NCBI RefSeq assembly: GCF_001279005.1
Contig: NZ_LGCN01000228.1
Span: forward strand, 62,001-126,000
Origin: Streptomyces caelestis
GTDB taxonomy: Bacteria; Actinomycetota; Actinomycetes; Streptomycetales; Streptomycetaceae
Length of the DNA stretch: 64,000 nucleotides
Direction: 5' to 3'
Each line of letters opens with the position of its first letter. The first letter of the stretch is position 1. The translations under genes were made by a program, and so were the position numbers. Positions 1 to 8,662 of the stretch are shown here, in pieces. Under the pieces are notes generated by a model. The model was not told where the DNA came from, ran no database searches, and was given only the letters and a program-made list of their open reading frames with translations.

Positions 1-23
1 GCCCGGACAGGGGAGTGGGGCAC

Positions 24-770
24 ATGAGCCAGAGGAACGGCGACGCGGTCGCCTTGCGTCGGGTGAGCCGGCGGTACGGGTCGGGCGACGGCGCGGTGAA
101 CGCGCTGGACGAGGTCTCCCTCGCCTTCCCGCGCGGGAGCTTCACCGCCGTGATGGGCCCGTCCGGCTCCGGCAAGTCGACGCTGCTGCAGTGCGCCGCC
201 GGGCTCGACCGGCCCACCTCGGGCTCGGTCACCGTCGGCGGCACCGAGCTGACCGGGCTCGGTGAGAGACGGCTGACCCTGCTGCGCCGGGACCGGATCG
301 GCTTCGTCTTCCAGGCGTTCAACCTGCTGCCGGCGCTGACCGCCGAGCAGAACGTCGCCCTCCCGCTGCGGCTGGCCGGCCGGCGCGTGCCGCGGGCCCG
401 GATCCGTGAGGCGCTCCACCGGGTCGGCCTCGGCGACCGCGCCCGGCACCGGCCGGCCGAGCTGTCCGGCGGGCAGCAGCAACGCATAGCGCTGGCCCGC
501 GCCCTGATCACCCGCCCCGACGTGCTGTTCGCCGACGAACCGACCGGCGCGCTGGACTCCCGCACCGGCCACGAGGTGCTCACGCTGCTGCGCGGCATGG
601 CCGACCACGAGGGGCAAACGGTCGTCATGGTGACCCACGACCCGGTGGCCGCCTCCCGCGCCGACCGCGTGGTCTTCCTGGTCGACGGCCGCGTCCACGG
701 CGAGCCGGCCGGGGCGGACGCCGACGCCGTCGCCACGCGGATGACCGGTCTGGAGGCCCCGCCGTGCTGA
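24..770 (+). CDS. ABC transporter ATP-binding protein (LolD/MacB-like)
   Basis: This is the ATPase of an exporter that works with the FtsX-type permease encoded next to it. It is 248 aa from ATG 24, preferred over GTG 15 because a GGGGAG element lies about 8 nt upstream of the ATG. Visible motifs in order are Walker A GPSGSGKST near residue 46, the Q-loop region FVFQAFNLLPA, the signature LSGGQQQRIALARAL, Walker B VLFADEPTGALD, and the switch histidine in MVTHD. The stop overlaps the permease start by 7 bp, which indicates translational coupling. The substrate cannot be read from sequence. Related pairs export lipids, lipoproteins or antimicrobial peptides. The promoter lies outside the window. 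Confidence 0.93.
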   Translation: MSQRNGDAVALRRVSRRYGSGDGAVNALDEVSLAFPRGSFTAVMGPSGSGKSTLLQCAAGLDRPTSGSVTVGGTELTGLGERRLTLLRRDRIGFVFQAFNLLPALTAEQNVALPLRLAGRRVPRARIREALHRVGLGDRARHRPAELSGGQQQRIALARALITRPDVLFADEPTGALDSRTGHEVLTLLRGMADHEGQTVVMVTHDPVAASRADRVVFLVDGRVHGEPAGADADAVATRMTGLEAPPC

Positions 771-3220
771 GCCTCGCCCTGCACACCCTGCGCGCCCGGT
801 GGACCGCCTTCGCCGGCGGCTTCACCGCCCTCGCGCTGGGCGTGGCCCTCCTCACCGTCATGGGACTCGCCCTCGCCTCCTCCCAGGAGGCCCCCACGCG
901 AAGGCCGGAGCGGTTCGCCGCCGCCCCGGTCGTGGTCAAGGGCGCGGACACCCTGCGCGTACCGACCCCGAACGGCGACCGGACCGAGGAACTGGCGCAC
1001 CCGCGCCCGGTGCCGGCGGCGACCGTCGCGAAGCTGCGCCGGCTCGGCACGGTCGTCGAGGACCGCTCCTACCCCGTCCGCGCGGAGGGCGGCCCCGGCG
1101 ACCTCACCGGCCACCCCTGGTCCACCGCCGCGTTCGCCCCGTACGAGATCGAGACGGGCCGTGCGCCCCGCACGGACGACGAGGTCGTCGTCAGCGGCGA
1201 CTGGGCGCGGCCCGGCGCCCGGGTGCGCACGGAACACGGCGCCGTACGGGTCGTGGGCACCGTGGCCGACCGCGGCTTCGAGCACGCCGTCTTCCACACC
1301 GACGCGCGCGCCGCCGCGCTCTCCCCGGCCGTCGTCCAGCTGGTCGTGGACGCCGACCCGGCGGCCGTACGGGAGACGGTGCGCGAGGCCGCGGGCGTCC
1401 GGGTCCTCACCGGGGACGACCGCCGGTACGCCGACGCCGATCCCGGGCGCGACAGCGAGACGCTGACCGCGATGAACGCCCTGTTCGGCACGGCGGGCGG
1501 CGTCTCCGCCTTCGTCTCGGTGTTCGTGGTGGCGTCCACCTTCGCCTTCACGGTCGACCGGCGGCGCCGCGAGTTCGGGCTGCTGCGCTCCGCGGGGGCC
1601 ACCCCGGGCCGGCTGCGGCGCACGGTGCTCTGCGAGGCCCTGCTGGTCGGGGCGCTCGCCTCGGCCGCCGGCTGCGCGCTCGGCGGGTGCGCGGCGCCCG
1701 CACTGGCCGCGTGGGTGGTCGACGTGGAGCTGGCGCCGGGCTGGTTCGCCATCGGCGACGCGCGCTGGCCGTACCACCTGGCGTTCTGGACGGGGCTCCT
1801 CGTCGCCCTGAGCGGCGCCGTCGCGGCCTCCTGGCGGGCGGGACGCACGAGCCCCGTCCAGGCGCTGCGCGAGGCGTCCGCCGACGGCGGGGGCATGACG
1901 CGGGGGCGGTGGCTGTGCGGCACGGCCCTGCTGCTGACCGCCGGGGCGACGCTCGCCGTGGCGCTGCTCGACGATCCGGGCGACCTGCTGCACCGCAAGA
2001 CCTACGTCAGCCGGCCCATGCTGCTGATCACGGCCGCCGCGCTGCTCGCCCCTGCGGTGACGCGCCCGCTGACCCGGCTCCTCGCCCGGCTCCCGGCCCG
2101 GCTGCCGGGGGCGGTCGGCATGCTGGTGCGCGAGAACACGGCCGCCGGGGCACGCCGTACCGCCGCGGTCGCGGCGCCCGTGCTGGTCATGGTCGCCCTC
2201 GCGGGCTCGCTGCTCGGCGCCACCGCCACCCTGGAGCGGGCCGGGGCCGCCGAGACGCGGGAGCGGACCACCGCGGCGTTCGTCGTCACGGCCGCGGGGG
2301 ACGGGGCCTTCGACGCGCGGACCCTGGACCGGCTGCGCGCGGTGCCCGGCGCGCGGGTGTCGGCGAGCGCGCCGAGCGCGGTGTACGTCCTGGAGGAGGG
2401 CACGGCGCTGATCAGGTCCGAGGCCCGGGCCGTCGACCCCGGGGCGCTGGCGGCCACCGCGCGGCTGCCGCTCACCGCGGGCAAGGTCACCGGCCTCGAC
2501 GACGGCTCGGTCGTCGTCAACGAGGAGTGGGAGCGGCACACGGTCGGGCAGCGCGTGCGGGTGTGGCTCGGGGACGGCACGGAGCGGACGCTGCGGATCG
2601 CCGCGGTGATGGCCACCGGCACCGGCGACAACGGCGTCTACGTCACCCCGGCCAACGCGCCGGGCGCGCGCGTGGACCGGGTGGACGTCGCCCTCGCGGA
2701 CGGCGCCGACGCGCGCGCGGTGGCCGCCGGCCTGGAGCGTGCGGTGCGGCCCGCCGGCGGCCGGGTCCGCACCGGGGACCGGTGGGCGGCCGCCCCGGAC
2801 CCCGGGAGCGAAGGCGCCACCCGTCACGGCCTCCTGCTGGTCCTCGGCATCGCCCTGCTCTACACGGGCGTCTCCCTGGCCGACACCATGGCCATGGCGG
2901 TCTCCGACCGGGTGCGCGAGTTCGCGGTCCTGCGGCTGGCCGGGGCCACGCGGTGGCAGGTGCTGCGCATGGTGGCCGCGGAGTCGCTGACGGTGGTCGC
3001 GGCCGGCGCGGTGCTGGGCCTGGCCGTGGCCGCGCTCAACCTGGCCGGCATGGGGGGAGCGCTGGCCCTGCTCTCGGCCCCCGCCGCGATCGCTCTCCCC
3101 TGGCCCGCCCTGGCCGCCGTCACGGCCGCCTGCGCCGTCCTCGCCACGGCCTCCGCGGTCGTCCCCACCGCCCTCGCCCTGCGCCGGCCCGCACTGGAAT
3201 CGGCGGCCGTCCGCGAATGA
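764..3220 (+). CDS. FtsX-like ABC transporter permease
   Basis: An 818-aa membrane permease from GTG 764, partner of the upstream ATPase. A first transmembrane segment lies near residues 15-37, followed by an extracellular domain of about 200 residues. Then come three membrane segments around residues 240-360, ending in the FtsX-typical WRAGRTSPVQALRE. The second half repeats the plan: a segment near 465-485, another extracellular domain, and a final block with MAMAVSDRVREFAVLRLAGAT. This is the duplicated architecture of large actinobacterial FtsX/MacB permeases. The 3' end, covering the last codons and the stop, is copied in degenerate tandem form just downstream. Substrate unknown. Confidence 0.9.
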   Translation: MLSLALHTLRARWTAFAGGFTALALGVALLTVMGLALASSQEAPTRRPERFAAAPVVVKGADTLRVPTPNGDRTEELAHPRPVPAATVAKLRRLGTVVEDRSYPVRAEGGPGDLTGHPWSTAAFAPYEIETGRAPRTDDEVVVSGDWARPGARVRTEHGAVRVVGTVADRGFEHAVFHTDARAAALSPAVVQLVVDADPAAVRETVREAAGVRVLTGDDRRYADADPGRDSETLTAMNALFGTAGGVSAFVSVFVVASTFAFTVDRRRREFGLLRSAGATPGRLRRTVLCEALLVGALASAAGCALGGCAAPALAAWVVDVELAPGWFAIGDARWPYHLAFWTGLLVALSGAVAASWRAGRTSPVQALREASADGGGMTRGRWLCGTALLLTAGATLAVALLDDPGDLLHRKTYVSRPMLLITAAALLAPAVTRPLTRLLARLPARLPGAVGMLVRENTAAGARRTAAVAAPVLVMVALAGSLLGATATLERAGAAETRERTTAAFVVTAAGDGAFDARTLDRLRAVPGARVSASAPSAVYVLEEGTALIRSEARAVDPGALAATARLPLTAGKVTGLDDGSVVVNEEWERHTVGQRVRVWLGDGTERTLRIAAVMATGTGDNGVYVTPANAPGARVDRVDVALADGADARAVAAGLERAVRPAGGRVRTGDRWAAAPDPGSEGATRHGLLLVLGIALLYTGVSLADTMAMAVSDRVREFAVLRLAGATRWQVLRMVAAESLTVVAAGAVLGLAVAALNLAGMGGALALLSAPAAIALPWPALAAVTAACAVLATASAVVPTALALRRPALESAAVRE

Positions 3221-3310
3221 GCCCCGCGAAGCCCGCACCGGAACCGGCGGGCATCCGCGAATGAGCCCCGCGAAGCCCGCACCGGAACCGGCGGGCATCC
3301 GCGAATGAGC
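3211..3310 (+). repeat. 44-bp tandem repeat copying the 3' end of the permease gene
   Basis: Units begin at 3211, 3255 and 3299. The first two are identical and the third diverges after about 14 bp. Each unit carries the CCGCGAATGAG block that holds the permease stop codon at 3218-3220. The bases before the stop (from about 3186) resemble the second half of the unit (GCCCGCACCGGAACCGG), so the array looks like repeated duplication of the gene end. The unit is not a multiple of three. Confidence 0.85.
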
Positions 3311-3505
3311 CGGCGAGGCCCGTTCCGGGTGTCCGCCGACGCTCTCCCCGCGCCCTTCCGAGGGCCTCCCCGCACCCTTCCTGGGGCATCCCGGAGGCCC
3401 TCGCCCCATGTCCCGGAGACGGCCGGCACACCACTCCACGACGAAAAGGATCATGAGATGTTCCTCACACGCCGCCCCGCCGCCGCACCCGCCCCGAGCA
3501 CGCGA

Positions 3506-3536
3506 AACGGGCGGCATCCGATGGATGCCGCCCGTT
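3506..3536 (-). terminator. Hairpin downstream of tRNA-Leu
   Basis: A perfect 14-bp stem (3506-3519 with 3523-3536) and a 3-nt loop. It starts 9 nt past the 3' end of tRNA-Leu on the minus strand. There is no U-run, as is usual for Streptomyces hairpin terminators. Confidence 0.75.
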
Positions 3537-3544
3537 CGACGGTG

Positions 3545-3628
3545 TGCGCGAGGGGGGAGTTGAACCCCCACGCCCTTGCGGGCACTGGAACCTGAATCCA
3601 GCGCGTCTGCCTATTCCGCCACCCGCGC
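3545..3628 (-). tRNA. tRNA-Leu (anticodon CAG)
   Basis: An 84-nt tRNA read on the minus strand. The acceptor stem GCGCGGG pairs with CTCGCGC with one G-U, the discriminator is A, and the anticodon stem CTGGA/TCCAG encloses loop TTCAGGT with anticodon CAG for CUG codons. A long variable arm (TGCCCGCAAGGGCG) marks the class II leucine type. CCA is not encoded, so it must be added after transcription. A tRNA-Leu beside fhaA is also the arrangement in mycobacteria. Confidence 0.95.
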
Positions 3629-4134
3629 ATTGGGTGTGTCTTCCGCGCCCTGCCCCTTGGGGCCCTGCGCCTTCCGACACCCAGAACATTAGCACGCTGG
3701 TCGGGATGGATTCACATCCCTTTCCCCGCGACCGCCCCACCGCCCGCCACCGGCCCCGACGAGCCCGGATCCCCCGGGCCGGCCTCCCCGCGGCCTCCGG
3801 TGTCGCGAGGGTGACCGCTTCACGTATCAACCTCGTACCGGTAGCACCCGTCTGTCCAGGAGCCGGACGGAGTCCACAGCCGGGTGCGGGACACTGGTCT
3901 TCGGCCCCCTCTACGATCCATGGCAGAACGACGCGCACGAGCACGGCCGAAGGAGTTCGAAGAGGGGCTCCGGAGGGAACTTCGTCAGGCGTCGACACCC
4001 GTCGACCGGGCCGACAGGGGGAACCAGCCGATCGACCGGCGCGTGGATACGATCAGTAAGCAGTACCAGGTAGGCGGCGCACGAAACGGTGCGCCGGGCA
4101 GTGCACAGGACGGCAGCGACGGAGGAGGTGCCCC
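3629..4134. promoter_or_regulatory. Intergenic region between tRNA-Leu and fhaA
   Basis: About 500 bp with no convincing gene; the open frames here lack Streptomyces codon bias. It must hold the tRNA-Leu promoter (reading left) and the fhaA-pknB cluster promoter (reading right). A TACGAT hexamer near 4047 is a possible -10 element for fhaA. An ideal GGAGGAGGT ribosome site lies just before the fhaA ATG. Confidence 0.5.
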
Positions 4135-4977
4135 ATGGGAGTCCTGAAGAAGTTCGAGCAGCGTCTCGAAGGTCTGGTCAACGGCACCTTCGCCAAGGTG
4201 TTCAAGTCCGAGGTGCAGCCCGTGGAGATCGCGGGAGCGCTCCAGCGGGAGTGCGACAACAACGCCACCATCTGGAACCGCGACCGCACCGTCGTACCCA
4301 ACGACTTCATCGTCGAACTGAGCACCCCGGACTTCGAGCGGCTCAGCCCGTACTCCGGCCAGCTCGGCGACGAGCTCGCCGGCATGGTGCGCGACTACGC
4401 CAAGCAGCAGCGCTACACCTTCATGGGCCCCATCAAGGTGCACCTGGAGAAGGCGGAGGACCTCGACACCGGCCTGTACCGGGTCCGCAGCCGCACGCTC
4501 GCCTCCTCCTCCGGCCAGACCCCCGGGGCCCCCGGCGGCGCACCGCCGGCCGGCCGGCCCGGCGGCTACGGCTACCCGCCGGCCGGCGCCGCGGGCGCCC
4601 CGCCCATGCCGGCCGCACCGCCGCCCGGCGGCGGTTACGGCTACCCGCAGCCGGCGGGCGGCCAGCGGCCCCCCGCCGCCCCCGCGGCCGGCGGACGCAC
4701 CCGCTACTGGATCGAGATCAACGGCACCCGCCACCAAATCTCCCGCCCCACCCTCGTGATGGGCCGCAGCACCGAAGCCGACGTGCGGATCGACGACCCC
4801 GGCGTCTCCCGCCGGCACTGCGAGATCCGGACCGGAACGCCCTCGACGATCCAGGATCTCGGATCCACCAACGGCATCGTGGTGGACGGGCAGCACACCA
4901 CCCGCGCTACGCTCCGCGACGGCTCGCGGATCGTCGTGGGCAGCACCACCGTTATCTATAGGCAAGCCGAAGGGTGA
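4135..4977 (+). CDS. fhaA: FHA domain protein with DUF3662 N-terminus (FhaA)
   Basis: A 280-aa cytoplasmic phosphothreonine reader. Residues 1-125 form the DUF3662/FhaA N-terminal domain (MGVLKKFEQRLEGLVNGTF). Residues 125-185 are a Gly/Pro/Ala/Tyr linker, and residues 187-278 an FHA domain with the binding motifs GRS, SRRHCEI and DLGSTNG. In mycobacteria FhaA binds phosphorylated targets of PknB, including the pseudokinase linked to MurJ, which also has a homologue in this window. It is the first gene of the cluster that runs to pknB, and fhaB starts 10 bp after its stop. The start is fixed by a GGAGGAGGT element 6 nt upstream. Confidence 0.95.
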   Translation: MGVLKKFEQRLEGLVNGTFAKVFKSEVQPVEIAGALQRECDNNATIWNRDRTVVPNDFIVELSTPDFERLSPYSGQLGDELAGMVRDYAKQQRYTFMGPIKVHLEKAEDLDTGLYRVRSRTLASSSGQTPGAPGGAPPAGRPGGYGYPPAGAAGAPPMPAAPPPGGGYGYPQPAGGQRPPAAPAAGGRTRYWIEINGTRHQISRPTLVMGRSTEADVRIDDPGVSRRHCEIRTGTPSTIQDLGSTNGIVVDGQHTTRATLRDGSRIVVGSTTVIYRQAEG

Positions 4978-4987
4978 AGCGGGGGCA

Positions 4988-5500
4988 ATGTCAGAGCTGA
5001 CCCTCACGGTCATGCGGCTGGGGTTCCTGGCCGTACTGTGGCTGTTCGTGATCGTGGCCGTGCAGGTCATCCGGAGTGACCTGTTCGGCACTCGTGTCAC
5101 CCAGCGCGGATCACGGCGGGACGCCGGCCGGGCGCAGCAGGCCGCCGCCCGCCAGGCGCCGCCGCCGCAGCGCCAGCAGTCCGGCGGCGGACGCCGCGGC
5201 CGCAACACTCCCACCAAGCTGGTCGTGACCGAGGGCACCCTCACCGGCACCACCGTCGCCCTCCAGGGCCAGACCATCACCCTGGGCCGGGCGCACGACA
5301 GCACGATCGTGCTGGACGACGACTACGCCTCCAGCCGCCATGCCAGGATCTACCCGGACCGCGACGGCCAGTGGATCGTCGAGGACCTGGGCTCCACCAA
5401 CGGCACCTACCTGGACCGGACCCGGCTGACGACCCCCACGCCGATTTCGCTGGGCGCACCGATCCGCATCGGCAAGACCGTCATCGAGCTGCGGAAGTAG
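4988..5500 (+). CDS. fhaB: Membrane-anchored FHA domain protein (FhaB)
   Basis: A 170-aa protein with one N-terminal transmembrane segment at about residues 9-28, a basic Gln/Arg/Pro linker, and an FHA domain from about residue 78 to the end. The phosphopeptide motifs GRAHDS, SSRHARI and DLGSTNGTY are intact. The mycobacterial counterpart FhaB (FipA) links PknA/PknB signalling to division and wall synthesis, and the gene position here is identical. It lies 10 bp after fhaA, so the two are co-transcribed. Start ATG 4988. Confidence 0.95.
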   Translation: MSELTLTVMRLGFLAVLWLFVIVAVQVIRSDLFGTRVTQRGSRRDAGRAQQAAARQAPPPQRQQSGGGRRGRNTPTKLVVTEGTLTGTTVALQGQTITLGRAHDSTIVLDDDYASSRHARIYPDRDGQWIVEDLGSTNGTYLDRTRLTTPTPISLGAPIRIGKTVIELRK

Positions 5501-5518
5501 TGCTACACCAATGAATGA

Positions 5519-5540
5519 GCGCGAGCGGAGCGAGCACGCG
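5519..5540. repeat. Short GCGAGCGGAGCGAGC-type intergenic repeat
   Basis: GCGCGAGCGGAGCGAGCACG lies between fhaB and the phosphatase gene. It contains a direct repeat of GCGAGC around GGA. Similar words recur in intergenic DNA of high-GC actinomycetes. Function unknown. Confidence 0.45.
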
Positions 5541-5593
5541 GCGGGGGGCCCCAACCAGGGTCCCGGCGCGCTCCCGACCGGAGGGTGGGCAGT

Positions 5594-7186
5594 GTGGCTC
5601 GACACGACCGGCTGTACCCGGAGCCGACGGGCGAGGTGCGCATGAGTCTCTCTCTGCGCTTCGCCGCCGGATCGCACAAAGGCATGATCCGGGAGGGCAA
5701 CGAGGACTCCGGTTACGCCGGTCCGCGGCTGCTCGCCATCGCCGACGGCATGGGCGGCGCCGCCGCCGGCGAGGTCGCCTCCTCCGAGGCGATCTCCACC
5801 ATCGTCGCCCTCGACGACGACGTCCCCGGCTCCGACCTGCTCACCTCGCTCGGCACCGCCGTCCAGCGCGCCAACGACCAGCTGCGCATGATGGTCGAGG
5901 AGGACCCCCAGCTCGAGGGCATGGGCACCACCCTGACCGCCCTGCTGTGGACCGGCCAGCGCCTCGGCATGGTGCACGTCGGCGACTCCCGCGCCTACCT
6001 CCTGCGCGACGGCGTCCTCACCCAGATCACCCAGGACCACACCTGGGTGCAGCGTCTGGTCGACGAGGGCCGCATCACCGAGGAGGAGGCCACCACCCAC
6101 CCGCAGCGCTCCCTGCTCATGCGGGCCCTCGGCAGCGGCGAACACGTCGAACCCGACCTGTCCATCCGCGAGGTCCGGGCCGGCGACCGGTACCTGATCT
6201 GCTCCGACGGCCTGTCCGGCGTGGTCTCCCACCAGACCCTCGAGGAGGCCCTGGCCGGCTACCAGGGACCCGAGGAGACCGTCCAGAACCTGATCGAGCT
6301 GGCCCTGCGCGGCGGCGGCCCCGACAACATCACCGTGATCGTCGCCGACGTCCTGGACCTCGACACCGGCGACACCCTCGCCGGGCAGCTGTCCGACACC
6401 CCGGTCGTGGTCGGCGCCGTGGCCGAGAACCAGAACCAGCCGAACGACAACGGCATCATGCAGACCCCCGCCGGCCGCGCCTCCGGCCTCGGCCGCCGGC
6501 GCCAGGAGGGCGGCGGGGGCGAGTTCGGCCCGCCCGGCAGCGGCGACATCACCGGCTTCATCCCCACCGACGGCTTCGCCTACGGCGACGACGACTTCGT
6601 CAAACCCCGCAAGAACCGCCGCTGGCTCAAGCGGTCCGTCTACAGCCTGCTCACGCTCGCCGTCCTCGGCGGCGGCCTGTACGGCGGCTGGCGCTGGACC
6701 CAGACGCAGTACTACGTCGGCGCCGAGGGCGAGCACGTCGCGCTGTACCGGGGCATCAACCAGGACCTGGCCTGGGTCTCCCTCTCCAAGATCGAGAAGG
6801 ACCACCCCGAGATCGAACTCAAGTACCTGCCGCCCTACCAGCGGAAGCTGGTCGAGGCGACCATCGCCGAAGGCGACCTCTACGGCGCCCGCGCGAAGAT
6901 CGAGGAACTGTCGGTACAGGCCTCCGCGTGCAAGAAGCAGGTCGAACGGCGCGCGGCCGAGAGCGAGAAGAACGCGAAGACCGGCGAGGGCGAGGCCGGA
7001 GGCACCGCGGGAACCACACCCGCCTCCTTCACGTCCAAGGCCTCGCCGACGCCGAACCCCTCGGGCTCGGCGGAGGCCCCGGAGCAGTCCACGCCCCCGT
7101 CCACGACCGCCGCACCCACCCCCAGCCCCGGCCCCAGCCTCTCGGAGGAGGAGCAGAAGGTCGTCTCGCTGTGCGGTAAGCAGTAG
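5594..7186 (+). CDS. pstP: PP2C-type Ser/Thr protein phosphatase (PstP-like)
   Basis: A 530-aa phosphatase that removes phosphates placed by PknB. Metal-binding motifs of the PPM family are visible: EDSGYAG, ADGMGG, MGTTLTALL, GDSRAYL, CSDGLSG and GGPDNITVIVADV, covering about residues 17-250. A linker follows, then a single transmembrane segment near residues 340-357 (SLLTLAVLGGGLYGGWRW) and an external C-terminus ending in a Thr/Pro/Ser-rich tail. GTG 5594 is chosen because a GGAGGG element lies 8 nt upstream and the following codons have coding-like GC3. ATG 5642, also with a ribosome site, is the alternative. It is cotranscribed with fhaB upstream and rodA downstream. Confidence 0.93.
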   Translation: MARHDRLYPEPTGEVRMSLSLRFAAGSHKGMIREGNEDSGYAGPRLLAIADGMGGAAAGEVASSEAISTIVALDDDVPGSDLLTSLGTAVQRANDQLRMMVEEDPQLEGMGTTLTALLWTGQRLGMVHVGDSRAYLLRDGVLTQITQDHTWVQRLVDEGRITEEEATTHPQRSLLMRALGSGEHVEPDLSIREVRAGDRYLICSDGLSGVVSHQTLEEALAGYQGPEETVQNLIELALRGGGPDNITVIVADVLDLDTGDTLAGQLSDTPVVVGAVAENQNQPNDNGIMQTPAGRASGLGRRRQEGGGGEFGPPGSGDITGFIPTDGFAYGDDDFVKPRKNRRWLKRSVYSLLTLAVLGGGLYGGWRWTQTQYYVGAEGEHVALYRGINQDLAWVSLSKIEKDHPEIELKYLPPYQRKLVEATIAEGDLYGARAKIEELSVQASACKKQVERRAAESEKNAKTGEGEAGGTAGTTPASFTSKASPTPNPSGSAEAPEQSTPPSTTAAPTPSPGPSLSEEEQKVVSLCGKQ

Positions 7187-7213
7187 GCAAGCCGTGAGAG
7201 GCCCTGTCACACG

Positions 7214-8662
7214 ATGAGCAGTACTACCAACCCGTCGACGCAGCACACGTCCACGATCGGCGCGATCGGCGCGCCCAGCCGCCGCAACACCGAGCTCGCG
7301 CTCCTGGTGTTCGCCGTCGTCATCCCGGTCTTCGCCTACGCCAACGTAGGGCTGGCCATCAACGACGAGATGCCCACCGGGCTGCTGAGCTACGGCATCG
7401 GTCTCGGCCTGATGGCGGGCGTCGGTCACCTCGCCGTACGGAAGTTCGCGCCCTACGCGGACCCGCTGATGCTGCCGCTGGCCACCCTGCTCAACGGCAT
7501 CGGCCTGGTCGCCATCTGGCGCCTGGACCAGTCGAAGCGACTGCAGGCGCACAGCACGTTCGTCGAGGCGGCGCCGCGCCAGCTGATGTACTCCGCGCTC
7601 GGCGTCGGCCTGTTCGTGGCCGTGGTGTTCTTCCTCAAGGACCACCGCGTCCTGCAGCGCTACACCTACATCTCCATGGCCGGCGCGCTGGTCCTGCTGC
7701 TCCTGCCGCTGGTACCGGGTATCGGCCACGACAACTTCGGCGCCAAGATCTGGATCAAGATCCCCGGTCTCGGCACCCTCCAGCCCGGCGAGTTCGCCAA
7801 GATCGTCCTCGCGGTCTTCTTCGCGGGTTACCTCATGGTCAAACGCGACGCCCTCGCCCTCGCCAGCCGCCGCTTCATGGGGCTCTACCTGCCCCGCGGA
7901 CGCGACCTCGGCCCGATCATCGTCGTCTGGATCATCTCCATCCTGATCCTGGTCTTCGAGACCGACCTCGGCACCTCGCTGCTGTTCTTCGGCATGTTCG
8001 TGATCATGCTGTACGTCGCCACCGAGCGGACCAGCTGGATCGTCTTCGGCCTGCTGATGTCCGCGGTCGGCGCCGTCGGCGTGGCGAGCTTCGAGCCGCA
8101 CATCCAGACGCGTGTGCAGGCCTGGCTCGACCCGATGCACGAGTTCGAGCTCAGCCGCGCCGGGGTCCAGGACGGCATCCTCCACTCCGAGCAGGCCATG
8201 CAGGCCCTGTGGGCCTTCGGCTCCGGCGGCACCCTCGGCACCGGCTGGGGCCAGGGCAACTCCGACCTCATCGGCTTCGCCGCCAACTCCGACTTCATCC
8301 TCGCCACCTTCGGCGAGGAACTGGGCCTGGCCGGCGTCATGGCGCTGCTCCTGCTCTACGCGCTGATCGTGGAGCGCGGCGTGCGCACCTCCCTCGCCGC
8401 CCGCGACCCGTTCGGCAAGCTGCTCGCCATCGGCCTGTCCGGCGCCTTCGCGCTCCAGGTCTTCGTCGTCGCCGGCGGCGTCATGGGCCTGATCCCGCTG
8501 ACCGGTATGACGATGCCGTTCCTGGCGTACGGCGGCTCCTCCGTCATCGCCAACTGGGCACTGATCGGCATCCTGCTCAGGATCAGCGACACCGCCCGCC
8601 GCCCGGCGCCCGCCCCCGCCACCAACCCCGACGTCGAGATGACCCAGGTGGTCCGCCCGTGA
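7214..8662 (+). CDS. rodA: FtsW/RodA/SpoVE family peptidoglycan polymerase
   Basis: A 482-aa SEDS-family protein with about 12 hydrophobic segments. SEDS proteins polymerise lipid II into glycan strands with a partner class B PBP, and that partner, pbpA, overlaps this gene by 4 bp. Family landmarks include the loop GHDNFGAKIWIKIPGLGTLQPGEFAKIVL, quoted in parts as GAKIWIKIPG and QPGEFAK, and the late motifs NSDFILATFGEELG and IPLTGMTMPFLAYGGSS. The neighbourhood matches mycobacterial rodA, so RodA rather than FtsW is preferred. FtsW would be expected in the dcw cluster. Confidence 0.94.
   Translation: MSSTTNPSTQHTSTIGAIGAPSRRNTELALLVFAVVIPVFAYANVGLAINDEMPTGLLSYGIGLGLMAGVGHLAVRKFAPYADPLMLPLATLLNGIGLVAIWRLDQSKRLQAHSTFVEAAPRQLMYSALGVGLFVAVVFFLKDHRVLQRYTYISMAGALVLLLLPLVPGIGHDNFGAKIWIKIPGLGTLQPGEFAKIVLAVFFAGYLMVKRDALALASRRFMGLYLPRGRDLGPIIVVWIISILILVFETDLGTSLLFFGMFVIMLYVATERTSWIVFGLLMSAVGAVGVASFEPHIQTRVQAWLDPMHEFELSRAGVQDGILHSEQAMQALWAFGSGGTLGTGWGQGNSDLIGFAANSDFILATFGEELGLAGVMALLLLYALIVERGVRTSLAARDPFGKLLAIGLSGAFALQVFVVAGGVMGLIPLTGMTMPFLAYGGSSVIANWALIGILLRISDTARRPAPAPATNPDVEMTQVVRP

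Noticed and set aside
3470..3604. Open frame beginning ATG 3470 after an AAAAGGA element, continuing past 3545
   Set aside because: It would read through the hairpin and tRNA-Leu on the opposite strand and lacks Streptomyces codon bias.
5111..8185. 1024-codon minus-strand frame opposite fhaB, the phosphatase and rodA
   Set aside because: A shadow of three well-supported plus-strand genes; low-complexity Val/Gly/Asp/Glu composition.
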